In this document: piece by piece, positions 34,175 to 44,450 of the stretch
Layout of the letters: every line of letters starts with the position of its first letter
How positions within the stretch are numbered: the stretch's first letter is position 1
NCBI RefSeq assembly: GCF_030272615.1
Contig: NC_081415.1
Coordinates: forward strand, 367,458,667-367,522,666
Reading direction: 5' to 3'
Length of the DNA stretch: 64,000 bases
DNA from: Cryptomeria japonica
Taxonomy: Eukaryota > Streptophyta > Pinopsida > Cupressales > Cupressaceae
The notes under the pieces: generated by a model
What the model was told of the DNA's origin: nothing
Seen by the model: the letters and a program-made list of their open reading frames with translations, nothing else
Databases searched by the model: none
Position numbers and translations under genes: made by a program

Positions 34175-35162
34175 TCCCATGAAGAAACCCATAGTTGCAC
34201 TGGTTTTCTCATCCCAACATTGTCATATGTCCTGACACATAACTCTTCTGGCCATAACCCTTCATCTTGGCCCACATATAATAGCATATGCACAAGTAAG
34301 GAATAATTCTTGAAATGAACATTGATGACCTCCCCCTTTAACTTTCCTAACCCATGATTCAAAACCTCAACCAAATAAGTAGAAAAATCAAAGAAGCGAG
34401 GGTCCTTAGACTACAAATCAGCACAAATGACCATGGCTGCAATATGCATCAAAGGATGGGCTTTTATCTCTAGCACTTGGGCAACACAGTAATAGGTATA
34501 CTTGAAATATGGATGGAAAGAGTTGACATCATAGGGAGCTTTGTCATCCTGACCTAGTGGCACTAAGGACCCTGCATTCCTAGGTCTATGTATAGGGAGT
34601 CTCCACGTTTTGTAAATGTGCTCTAGGTTAAAATATTCACTCATTAACTTCTTGAGATCAATCAATTTTTCAAGTCCCAATCCAACTTGAACTTGGTGTC
34701 AATAACATCCTTTCTGATTGCAAGAATTGGCTCACCCATGTAGTTATATATGGTCCTAGTTTTAGGATCATAATTGTTTGCCAATGCCTTCATGAGCTCC
34801 ACATTCACGAATACATTAGCCACAAATAACCTTCCTAAGTTCAATTGCCATAAATTGTTGATAGGTTGAGGGGCAACTCTTTTGTTGTACCCATATATGA
34901 ATAATTCATACCCTCTCAATTCTATCCATATTTCTCCAAGATCCTCAAACCGGTCCTCCAGGCCTTCCTCATCAGCTCTAATCTTCTTGGACCTCAAACT
35001 GGATGATGGGCACTGGTCAATCAGGTCCTGGGCCAAAGAACTTCCTTCCCTTTTTTGTCTTTTAGGTTTTTCTTCTGCAGCGATAGGTTCTTTTCCCTTT
35101 CTAGTCTTATTAGTTTTAGACGATGATTCTATTTGAATTTTAATAAAGAGGTCTGTGTGCAA
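34170..35162 (-). pseudogene. unrecognised gene, N-terminal half (interrupted by Copia)
   Basis: On the minus strand the protein begins with a basic, low-complexity segment (KTRKGKEPIAAEEKPKRQKR, a likely nuclear-localisation-type stretch). It continues as an ordered region: NLWQLNLGRLFVANVFVNVE, NYDPKTRTIYNYMGEPILAI, then FHPYFKYTYYCVAQVLEIKA, MLLYVGQDEGLWPEELCVRT and PVQLWVSSWDQ, where Copia interrupts it. No ATG is evident at the start, so an upstream exon is likely. A single-base frameshift lies near 34670 and an in-frame TAG at 34411-34413. With 28676-29285 it would be a protein of more than 500 residues. I do not recognise the family. Confidence 0.55.
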
Positions 35163-35539
35163 ACAACTTAATTGGAATTACTTAGCTTTATCTATGAATT
35201 CGCCCAATTCTTGCTTTCAGTTCATCACCTGTGAATTCCTTAATGTTGTGTCCTTTGATGTTGATCCACTACTTATGGCGTATTTAATCAGTTAGTAATG
35301 GTTGTTTTGGACAATGGTCACTCGGGTACACGTTCAAATTTAATGGCGATGTGACCTTTCATGGGATTTGTTTCTGATTTTTGTGGAAATCAATAATAAT
35401 TTTGATGAGGATATGTCTTTCGATCATTTGTTTCTTTAGTCCATCGATCTCTTTGTTTCTATCGACAATACTTTTGTTTCAAATATTACTTCGATCAAGT
35501 ATTTTTTCCCTTCATCGAAATACTATATTCGGGCAGTAT

Positions 35540-36015
35540 AGCTGTCTCCTCATCAAAACATATCTAATATCCATTGGGTCTTATGTCGAAGAAACCTTGG
35601 GCTTTGGTGTCCTCCTTTATTTTTCCATTGAAATACTTCTTTCATCGATATCACTATGCCCCGTCGATGAATGAGTCTATTATCTCACCGATAATGTTAC
35701 ATCGGCAAAACCACACATATCGAGAACATGCCTTTTAACCTCCTTGAAATATATATCCTCATCGATATCTTTTATTGATGTAGCTTCCTTTTGTTTGATC
35801 GATATTATTCTTTTGATGAAAACGCTCCTTTCGGTGGGTCCTTTTTATGTTGCACCGATAGTATTATTTCCTCGAGAACTTTTCCCATCGATGAAGACCC
35901 TCTCTGCTTTCTTCGATATCTTTTGTCGATGAAGTTATTATCTTTGATGAGTCCTTTCTAGAATTCATCGGTGTTTCCTTCCTTCGATGGCTCTTTTATA
36001 TCGATGAGACATCGT
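35540..36015. repeat. ATCGATGA-rich repeat block, right copy
   Basis: Shorter and diverged direct copy of 26071-26790, with many ATCGAT words. Its right end forms the first arm of the hairpin at 35973-36101. Confidence 0.6.
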
Positions 36016-36101
36016 TGAGTCTCATTGATCCGAATTCAAAAGGTATCGATGAGACCCAATGGTGTCTCATCATTATAAAAGAGCCATCGAAGGAAGGAAA
36101 C
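35973..36101. repeat. long near-perfect inverted repeat (hairpin)
   Basis: The arm 35973-36010 (GTTTCCTTCCTTCGATGGC onward) is complementary to 36064-36101 at 36 of 38 positions. Pairing continues inward through the GAGTCTCATTGAT / ATCGATGAGACCC stretches, leaving a loop of about ten bases around GAATTCAAAA. Transcription through it would give a hairpin RNA. Confidence 0.8.
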
Positions 36102-36348
36102 GCCGACATCGATAATAATAATTATTTTTTGATAAAAATTATCATCGTCGAAATTACGATGAATACCAAGCTTTCGACCGACGATGTAATTGGCGGACAT
36201 ACAACGTCGGCAGAGTCCATTGTATTGTCGTATTTCCGACGGGCATGGCATCATCGACCAATCCGACGCTGAGTTTTTGATGGTTGATTTTGTCGACACT
36301 CCAATGAAAATTCATCGCAATTCCGACAAACAGCCGTCAGAAATCAGC
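36102..36348. promoter_or_regulatory. right subterminal repeat region of the CACTA element
   Basis: TTCCGACGGG at 36234-36243, TTCCGACAAA at 36321-36330, and related GTCGAAATTACGA near 36147, GACGATG and ATCGTCG words fill this stretch. They share the motif of the left subterminal region and are probable transposase-binding sites. Confidence 0.55.
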
Positions 36349-36364
36349 TCCGAATGTACTAGTG
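36349..36364 (-). repeat. right terminal inverted repeat of the CACTA element
   Basis: On the minus strand this reads CACTAGTACATTCGGA, with the intact CACTA terminus that names the superfamily. Confidence 0.78.
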
Positions 36365-36367
36365 AGT
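36365..36367. repeat. target-site duplication AGT, right copy of the CACTA element
   Basis: AGT directly follows the CACTA end and is identical to 19409-19411. Confidence 0.75.
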
Positions 36368-38965
36368 GTTGGGGATCTAGGTTGACTTAAGGATAAGATC
36401 ATATCTTTCTTCCATTTTTGATAAGATTGAAAAAGAGCATCACTCCTTGATGGAAGAGATTGAAATTATTTAGGCCAAAAGAAATCAATAGGAACACTAG
36501 AGCATCTTTCAGATGGATGAAATAAGATATGGTTCATGGTTATAATTTCTCCATTGTGAGGAAATTTTAGACACTTGTGGATTGGAGAAGCAATAGCCTT
36601 CATGGAAGATAGCCAAGGATAACCCAACTTCACATAGAATTTGATCGAAAGAGGGTATGATAACAAAGTCAACATCCATGGATTTAGTATGAACTTCAAT
36701 AGGAAGGGTGATAAAGCCAATGGTAGGACAACAGAAGAAATCAAATAACTTCACAACCACATTAGAAGCATCATATATTGGTTTATGCAATTGTAAAGTG
36801 AAAAGATACTCCTTAGTGATGACATTAACCATGCAAGAGGGATCAATAAGGGAACCATGACAAGGTATATACTTAACCTTTGCAACTATGTATAAAGGGT
36901 CATCGGGTGCTCAAATCACTAGGGTCAAATGTAATACAAGGATCCTTAGGTGTATCTTGTTTTTCTACCATATTTACCAAGTTAGGAGCCATGGAGGTGA
37001 ATTCCTCAGAAGAGATAAAAGTAGGCACAATCTCAATAACGTTAGAGGTATGAGAAGGCAAGGGATTAGGGAAAATATTAAGATTTTGATTAGGAGGAGC
37101 TATTGATTTATTCCCTTTATCATTCACACTTGCCATAGATATAGTATTATTATCAATCAAATCTTGAATCATATTATTTAATGTGAAACATTTCTCAGTA
37201 TCATGACTAGGCTAACGATGAAATTGACAAAATGAATTGTTATCAAAATAAGGGGATACAAGTTTAGAAGGATCAACTTGTTTTATAGGAGGAGGTTTGA
37301 TAACATTTCTTTGCAACAATTGAGACACAATACTATGTAAAGATTCATTCAAAGGAGTAAATTGTCTTTCTTTGTTCAAAAATTTAGAAATAGAAGGCAC
37401 ACCTGTTGTAGCATTCACATTGTTGTTGTTGATTTTATCATTGAACTTGATGAAGATTTTTGTTGGTTTGAACTTTGCAAATGGTTGTTGAACACTCTCC
37501 CCCTTATCACTCGGAGCCGTAGGAGTGGATTGCTCCATTTGACTCACAACCAGTTGATAATTGTGGAGTGTTGCACACAACTATGGAAAGGAAGTAAACT
37601 CAGACAAAATAAGCTTTTCCCTAATATCTTTTTGCAAATTAAAAATGAAAATTCTTTGAATATCATTATCTGGTACAGGAAAAGTTTTTTGAGCACACAA
37701 ATGCTTATATCTACCAATGAAATCAATCGCTTTTTCTTTAACACCTTGTTTACAATGCATTAAATCAGTCAAAGTGATTTTAGGACCAATGTTGTTTTGA
37801 AATTGTTGGATGAAAGAATTGGCCAGTAGTTGAAAAGAAGTGATAGAATAAGAAGGCAAAGAGAAATACCATTGTAAAGCCTTATCTCTTAGTGTTCTTG
37901 TAAATAGTTTCACAAGAAATCTTTGATCGTAAGCAAAATCAGTACACAAGGTTTGAAATATTTTGACATGTGTAAGAGGATCACCTTTTTCATTATAGAA
38001 TTCTAATTGAGGGACCTCAACATGTTTAGGTGGTGTGACTTTAACAATATCAAGAGAAAGTGGGCTCGCAACATCAAGGTGGGAACACTAAACTTGGATT
38101 GACTCATAGAAGCAATTTGTTGTTGTAAGGAAGACACGGTTTGAGCAAGATTGTTAATAGTCACTTCAGTAGAAGAATTGATGTTAGACATAGTTGATTG
38201 AGAAGGTGGTGTGATGTTATTAAAATAAGGCATGGAATGAGAATAAGGTGGTGGGATATTATGATAAGTAGGCATAGGTGATGATTGGAGGGACACTTAA
38301 AGGAGGAACAAAGTTGTTGAAGGAATTGCCCCCTCATGTCACATTAAGTGGTTGAGGAATAATAGGAATACTTATGGAAGACATAGGTAAAGATGGAGGA
38401 TTCAATGAAGAAGAGGGATTTCCCCCATGACCAATGGTTGTAGGGATGACATTTTGAGTTAAAGTAGCCATGATGTTGGAGGTAAAAGTAGGAATACTAG
38501 TCATAAGAGTAGTCAAAGGAATTTGAGGATTGACTTGTGTTGAAGGTTGTGAATAACCTAGGGTTTCAGAACAACTCTCGATAGGCATGACATTAGAATC
38601 AACAATATGTGTAATGCCACACAATATATCAATTCCATTCTTATCACTTTGAATCATGCGCTTAAGGCCTTCAATTAATGGAAGAGCTTCTCAATTAAGG
38701 TATTCTTGGGACATCCATTGTTGAAAGTTATCAAATTGATTGTCCAATGTGGAAAGTTGATCTATAGAGACCCTAGTTAAAACTTCTTCTTCATCATGGG
38801 GTAAATAGGCACATGATTAGGATTAGAAGAATTAGCATGATCATCATTAAAGAAGTCACCCAAATTAGGCTCCATCTCCTTAGTAATTAAACCTTGGGAG
38901 GCCTTAATTCTAATGCTTCATCTAACAGGGATAGTATAGGTAGGACTACTAGTGGTAAAACTCAT
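36368..38965 (-). pseudogene. gag: gag and protease-like region of the host Gypsy element
   Basis: The minus-strand frame starts at ATG 38965 (MSFTTSSPTYTIPVR), with a TGA at codon 16. It passes through a Pro/Ser/Thr-rich segment (38657-38334) and reaches a clear gag core at about 37949-37600: LRDKALQWYFSLPSYSITSF, LTDLMHCKQGVKEKAIDFIG, FIFNLQKDIREKLI. A knuckle-like CQFHR...SHDTEKC follows near 37200, with an in-frame stop. At 36832-36466 lies a retropepsin-like fold (MVNVITKEYLFTLQL, IGFITLPIEVHTKS, KLGYPWLSSMKAIASPIHKC). I do not see the usual D-S/T-G there; the nearest match reads D-P-S. Several frameshifts are present. The gene is cut by the CACTA element and resumes at 19408. Confidence 0.75.
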
Positions 38966-40064
38966 GCACTAGAGGGAAATTTGAATTTTAAATTTTGAAA
39001 AAAGCTTACAAAATTGATTAATGCAAAATTAAAGAAAATAATGATTACACAATTCGAACTTTGTTGGAGGAAGAGGCTGACACAATTTCCAAAAATGAAA
39101 GGAAAATAGAATTTTAAAATTAGGGCCACGGGAATACCACTTAATTTTAAAATCAGAATCTTTAAAATCAGGGCAGATTATAATTAACCTATTAATTTTG
39201 AAAAAAATCTTGAAAATTTGAAATGTTGAATTTTGGAGGTATCTTCGATTCTAGAGGGATAAAAAATCGACAAAATCAACCAATCTTCTGGATTTAGGCT
39301 TTTAAATACAGTCATAACAGTCTCCCAAAATTTCAGGGAAAAAGCCGAGGACTATGGTGGGAATGCACATGGTTCGACCACTTTTTTTGAAATTTTTAGT
39401 GATGAATATTATGATGATTTCAAAGCTAACCCACAAAAATTGGCAAATTTTATGATTTCTCGATGGGTGAAATTAAGGTTCAAATGTAAAAATAGGACCC
39501 TATTAGGGTTCTGAAGAAAAAGAGGAATTGAATTGCAAATTTGAAAAATGTCAAACCTAATGGATAGGGACAACTTGAAAAATGTTTAGAATTCTGAATT
39601 GGAATGAAATTGATTGAAATTTGCACAAAATTTAATTAAATTTGAAAATTAGGGTTTTATGACCTAACCACTTAATTTTAAAATTTGAAATTTGGGAAAA
39701 TGGAGGGAAATGGAAAATTTTAATTGGAGGAATGAAAACAAGTTTAAGAACAATCAGAAATTTGAAAATTAAATGGAAACCCAACTTTTGCACAAGTTCA
39801 AGATGATTTTTGAAAATTAGGGTTTTAACAAGTAACTGCTTAATTTTGTAAATTTGATTTGCAAATTGAGCAAGACAGTGAGGAAATTTAATTTGACAAA
39901 CAAAACAATTTTCAGATCTAAGATAACCACAAGCAATTTTTACAAATCACAAGTTCAATTTTAATTTTAAAAACTAGGGTTTTTAATGATTTAACCACTA
40001 AGTTTGGAGAAATTTGAAACTTGCAAATGAAAAATATGCAATTTTGTTCAAAGGAAAGCATGCA
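38966..40064 (-). other. leader of the host Gypsy element with degenerate repeats
   Basis: This is a non-coding leader between PBS and gag. On the plus strand a motif of the form AAAATTAGGGTTTTA...ACCACTTAATTTTA recurs at about 39119, 39646, 39818 and 39972, the last three 150-175 bases apart. Confidence 0.55.
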
Positions 40065-40081
40065 AGACGTCAAGTTAACCA
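40065..40081 (-). other. candidate primer-binding site of the host Gypsy element
   Basis: On the minus strand TGGTTAACTTGACGTCT begins three bases after the 5' LTR end. The position and the TGG start fit a PBS. I cannot assign the tRNA. Confidence 0.35.
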
Positions 40082-40084
40082 AAA

Positions 40085-41284
40085 TGTAATGTCACCAAAA
40101 TGTAATGGTCGGTAAAAAATGTATGAATGAGAGATCAAGAGGAAAGTTTCCCTTTCCCTCCAAGGAGAGATGAGAGTTTCACTACATATTTCCCTTCAAA
40201 CACTTGTCATGCATTACATTGGAAGAGGGGGGAAAATACATTAGATTCAACCTCCAAAGAAGAAGATAGAATTATGAATGAAATGAGAATGATAAGCCAA
40301 TCCCCTCTTCTACTTGGAATGGAAAGGAATTGATTGAATTATGTACAGAGACTAAGTGAAAAAGTGACAAAGAACTGATTATAACCTGAGATCGAAGTGT
40401 GGGATGAATTTGTGCACCTGGATTTGACAATAATATGTCGAGATGAAGCCACCCTATGAATTTGAGGAAAGGTTGCTTGGACCATGGCGGGAATGTACAT
40501 GGTCCTCCAAAAAATCAGCAAAATGAAAAGGGTTTTTGCACCTCTACAAATGAAGTCAAAATCCAAAAGTACAGTTGTGCACCTACAACCTACACAGAGT
40601 AAAGAGAGGAAAATGGGTTGGGATTGGGGCTTTGCCTTCGGGTCAAACCCCACTTTTGGAATTAACCAACTAATGAAAGAAAGTACTTGCAAGTAAATGT
40701 AAATGAAAGACTGAAATGTAAATCACCTCAAGGGAGGTTGTGATATAAATGTTGATAGAAATTCTTGTATGAAGTTGAATGTTGGAATAAATCTCCTCTT
40801 CAATGGTTGAATCCTTGACTTGAACGCAACACCTAGCCTTGAAGGGAGACTTGAGAGTCCTCAATGCTGGAAAAGAATACTTGAATTCTCTTGAATGCTT
40901 GAATGTGTGATCTCATGCATCTTTCCTATGGCTAAATGGAAGGGGAAATGCGACTTTAATACTTGTCAATTAGGGTTAATTAAACTAATTTTCATCATAG
41001 TCGACATCCGGAAAGTTTTCCTGGTCACTACACAACCTTCTATGAAAACTCATAAAAGGTCATACTCCAGAATAGGGTAGGGTAGGGACAGGGGCACCAT
41101 GCCCCTTTCTTGCCCTTTTCTCCAGGGTAGATTGTAGACAAGGTGGTGCAGAGGGCAAGGGAGAAGTAGTTGTTGAGGGTTGAGCAGTCTTCGGTCTTCG
41201 ATCAGGCTAGGGGATTTGATTTCGCATGCATGAGGACCCTAATGTAGTCGAAAATTGCTAGGGTTGTAATTTTATGACACTACA
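40085..41284 (-). repeat. 5' LTR of the host Gypsy element
   Basis: 1200 bp partner of 685-1927. On the minus strand it begins TGTAGTGTCA and ends TGACATTACA. Short frames within it are incidental. Confidence 0.85.
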
Positions 41285-41289
41285 CTTAT
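41285..41289. repeat. target-site duplication CTTAT, right copy
   Basis: These bases directly follow the LTR and are identical to 680-684. Confidence 0.85.
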
Positions 41290-44200
41290 ATGATGGTATT
41301 TAATGATTTATAGATTTTGACCTATATGATTGCTAACCTACACTTGTGGATACAAGAAAACATGATATACCTAATTTGGTAAATATGAAACTAATTATTT
41401 TTGTGTGACATGATACATAATGTAGAATGTTTGTTGTGATGAAAAGAGTAATAATTATTAAGATGAAAGAACGAAATGTGAGGAGATGATTAGGGTTAAC
41501 CAATATCAAATAGGTAGACTATAAATATGAAATGATGTACATATGGTAGTAAGATGATTTGGAATAAGAAGTTGTAATGGTTGGCAAATTAGGAATCAAG
41601 ATTTCACTAAGTAAATCCACTAAATAGCCCAATTAACCAAATTACATTGAAAGAGGGTTGAACCCAATAGATCTATACTCAATCCCAATGGGGAAAGGTC
41701 TAAAATTTTGATTTGATTCAACTAGTTTGTATTGTTTATCCTCTTTCTTAATTTAATTTGTAAAGTAATTATAAAATTAGGGTAAAATGAGGGATTATTG
41801 AAGTGATATGATAGAATAGTAAGCTATAGATGTTCCACGGAGCTACCAATTGAGGTTTGAGCAAAATAAGATGTTTAGACCTTGTCATCAGAAGTTTAGC
41901 CTAATATTTTAATATTTTTCGGACCAAGTAGCACAGTTTTGCCCTAGTCCTCCAAATTTTCCATCATCAAAAGATGACCTGTTCATTGCTATTGACTCTA
42001 TCAGATCTCCCAAGTACAACTCAATACATGTTTCTTGCACACAGAAAGAAAGAAAAATGTAGTGTAAAAATTGCATAACCCTTTGCAATTTCACCTACTC
42101 TTTTGTAGCCACTTTAGTGTCCATCCCCTAGCATTTGACTAGGTTGATTTCAGCCCTTGCATTAGCCTTTTCCCTCTCAAGATGCTCAGACACCTTTTTA
42201 ACATCTATCTTTCAGCACCATTTTTGCATTAACCTCATGTTTCTCTTTTTGCCTATCATTTTTTAGTGTGATTCATCTATACACTATCATGTCACACAAA
42301 TGTCTATGCATCATGCATTTGTCTCATGACATCTCAACAATCAAATTTCTATTTGATAATTTATACACTTGTAACCTATCAAAGTCAGTGGAAACAACTC
42401 AGAATCTTCCAGATGGCTCACCAACCCTCTTTTCCCTCCTATTCTCTTGTTTTAAATATATCTTTTCTCCCTATTCAATCTCTCTAGTTCCTATTGACCA
42501 TTTTTGTGTCAACCTTAGCCATGCAAATAACCGATAAAAAAAAATCATCAATGGATAAAACCTTGTATACTTCCCCAAAGGCCTAAACCCTAAACCCTTA
42601 AGGCATTTTTGCCTTAGTCATCTTTGGCCTTGTTCTTTCTCAGTGTTAACCGATTATGGCAGTGATTTCACTTAAAGGATATTGTTTGGAGGGGGGATTA
42701 TTCATTCATATTATTTACCCCTTTACCCACTACCAATTGGTAGGAGGTTTGTATTGCTTATCGCAATATCATGATGGTTTGGACTTACCTTTGGGTCCCC
42801 CCACGATACTATAGTTTCTTTTGTGCACTGCTCCATCATAGCGTTCATATCCCATGATGGTTTCCCCTTGGTGATATAATGGTGGCTGCTAATGCTTCTT
42901 CATCATATTATTGCAACACTTTGAAGGAAAATTTAAGTGCCCCCTACGATATGGTGATGACATTGGTGGGGCCTGGAGGAATGCTCACCGCTCTATCGTA
43001 GGGTTTAGGTCTAGGCAATTTCCTTAACTTGAAATGGTGTGGTGATTGGTAGGGAAGGAACAAATAATGATATCATGGGGCCACAATGGTTATCCTTAAT
43101 TGTCGCTTGACCCCTGCGATATGGTGATAGTCTGCCAGTAGTATAAATATTTTGTTACTACTCCACCACGATGGTTTGGGGATAGTATGGCCTTCCCCTA
43201 GGGTTATGATATCTTTAATGATAAAGAGTATTTATTAATGCGGTGTCGCAATGATCAAAGAATAAGTTCTACCCTTGGCTGGGATACCATAGTGAGATTG
43301 TTTAAGTTGATGGGCTTGACTTTCATAGGATGATTTCGGTCATCCATCCATGCACGATAAGAAGAGATCCAGTGACCCATATTCAAACTAGAGGTGATCA
43401 TTGAAATTTAAACATTTGCTCGATGGTGGTTGTTGACTTAATGGGTGAAAAATCAATTTTTGGACCCATCAACTAACTAAATCAAATTTGATCTATCTCA
43501 ATCACTTTTAGAGGACTAAGGGATGACTACCATTACTCTACCATACTCTTATAGACATTTCCTTCGGTCTCCCATGTGCATTTATTGCAGATTGAGGACT
43601 TATGGGTCTGATAGAGGATGTTCAGACACCATCCCAATGCATAAGCTCCCTTAATTTTAGGGATTGCTACTCCTTCTGAGTTTAGTGAAGATATACAAGG
43701 CACACAACCATCATATCAATCTATTCAGATCTAATCCTCCTTTTATAAACTAACCCTAGTTAATTAGGGTTTCTAAAACTAATGTATCATCTGAGTTATG
43801 TCTGATCTATAAAGGAAATTTTGTAACCATTTCTAAGGGTCCTCACTTGGTTTCTCTCAATTCATATTTTCTATAATTGTAAGCTTTGGTTTGCCTTTAC
43901 ATCAATAAAATTGTCTGTTTTGCCTTTTTCCAGTTTAAATAGTATGTATAAGGTATCTTACCTCTTTATCTAAATGCATTGTTTTCTACTCCTAGATTGT
44001 GTGATTATTTTAACACCCTTGTAGACGTTGTCTATGAATTTCCTTCATTCTTCTCTTCATCTTGCGAGAGTCTAACCTTTGCATATTATTTGGGAATTGA
44101 TTAAGATAGGAAATTGTGCATATCTCTGGGTAGTTTCTATTGATGTCTTATGCAGTTATAGGCATGGAGGATCAACCTTCAATTTAGGTGCATCACCTCT

Positions 44201-44428
44201 TATTTTCCTTTCAACATTACGTCTCCTCTTTTCCCCTCTAAAATCATTAGAGTGAACTTTACAAGTGTTGGGTTGGTTCAACTCTGCACTTTGATTGAAA
44301 AGGAACTTGATCTTCCTTGGAGACTCAACCTCATATGCATAATGTCCCACACATGGAGGTTGTTTCCATGTTTCACAAGGTTGTTGAGAATTAGTGTTCA
44401 ACAAGGATGCAAACTTTTGTGACAACAA
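41290..44428. other. old degraded sequence, right part possibly an LTR
   Basis: No gene is supported. Around 42797, 42949 and 43111 a CCCCYRCGATAYGGTGATRG-like motif recurs about every 150-165 bases. At 43760-43920 there is TATAAA-type sequence and an AATAAAATTG signal, the kind of arrangement seen in an LTR. The candidate PBS at 44433 suggests that an LTR ends at about 44428, but I cannot place its start. Confidence 0.35.
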
Positions 44429-44432
44429 TTTA

Positions 44433-44450
44433 TGGCATGCTCGGTGGGAT
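44433..44450 (+). other. candidate primer-binding site of a degraded Gypsy element
   Basis: TGGCATGCTCGGTGGGAT resembles the PBS region at 49301 (TGGCAAGCCCGGTGGGAC), with 15 of 18 positions the same. From memory, similar GGCACGCCCGGTGGGAC sites occur in Tat-like plant Gypsy elements. Confidence 0.45.

Larger units (their letters stand above)
19412..36364 (+). mobile_element. CACTA (En/Spm-type) DNA transposon, about 17 kb, carrying captured genes
   Basis: The right end read inward starts CACTAGTACATTCGGA. The left end starts TACTAATACATTTGGA, a 13 of 16 match in which the first C has become T. AGT flanks both ends. Both subterminal regions carry the same short motif, roughly TTYCGACGR (left at 19515, 19539; right at 36234, 36321), as expected of transposase-binding repeats. 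Two exons resembling the N-terminal region of a tnp2-type transposase lie at 23166-23794. The insertion interrupts the Gypsy coding frame, which is open again when the element is removed. Without the nested Copia it is about 12.1 kb. Its catalytic transposase domain is missing, so it could only move with help. Confidence 0.8.
685..41284 (-). mobile_element. Gypsy-type LTR retrotransposon (gag-protease), host of two large nested insertions
   Basis: Two direct copies of a 1.2 kb LTR (685-1927 and 40085-41284) flank the element, with CTTAT on both outer sides. LTR ends are imperfect inverted repeats: TGTAATGTCA at the left, TGACACTACA at the right. The genes read on the minus strand, so the LTR at 40085-41284 is the 5' one. 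Subtracting the insertions at 2599-18445 and 19412-36364 with their duplications leaves about 7.8 kb. What remains is a leader, gag, a protease-like region, a proline-rich region and a 3' untranslated part. No reverse transcriptase, RNase H or integrase is visible, so the element looks non-autonomous unless pol was deleted. Frame continuity across the CACTA junction supports this reconstruction. Confidence 0.85.

Noticed and set aside
42583-42602. Telomere-like CCTAAACCCTAAACCCTTA
   Set aside because: Only about two and a half units, not enough to call an interstitial telomere array.
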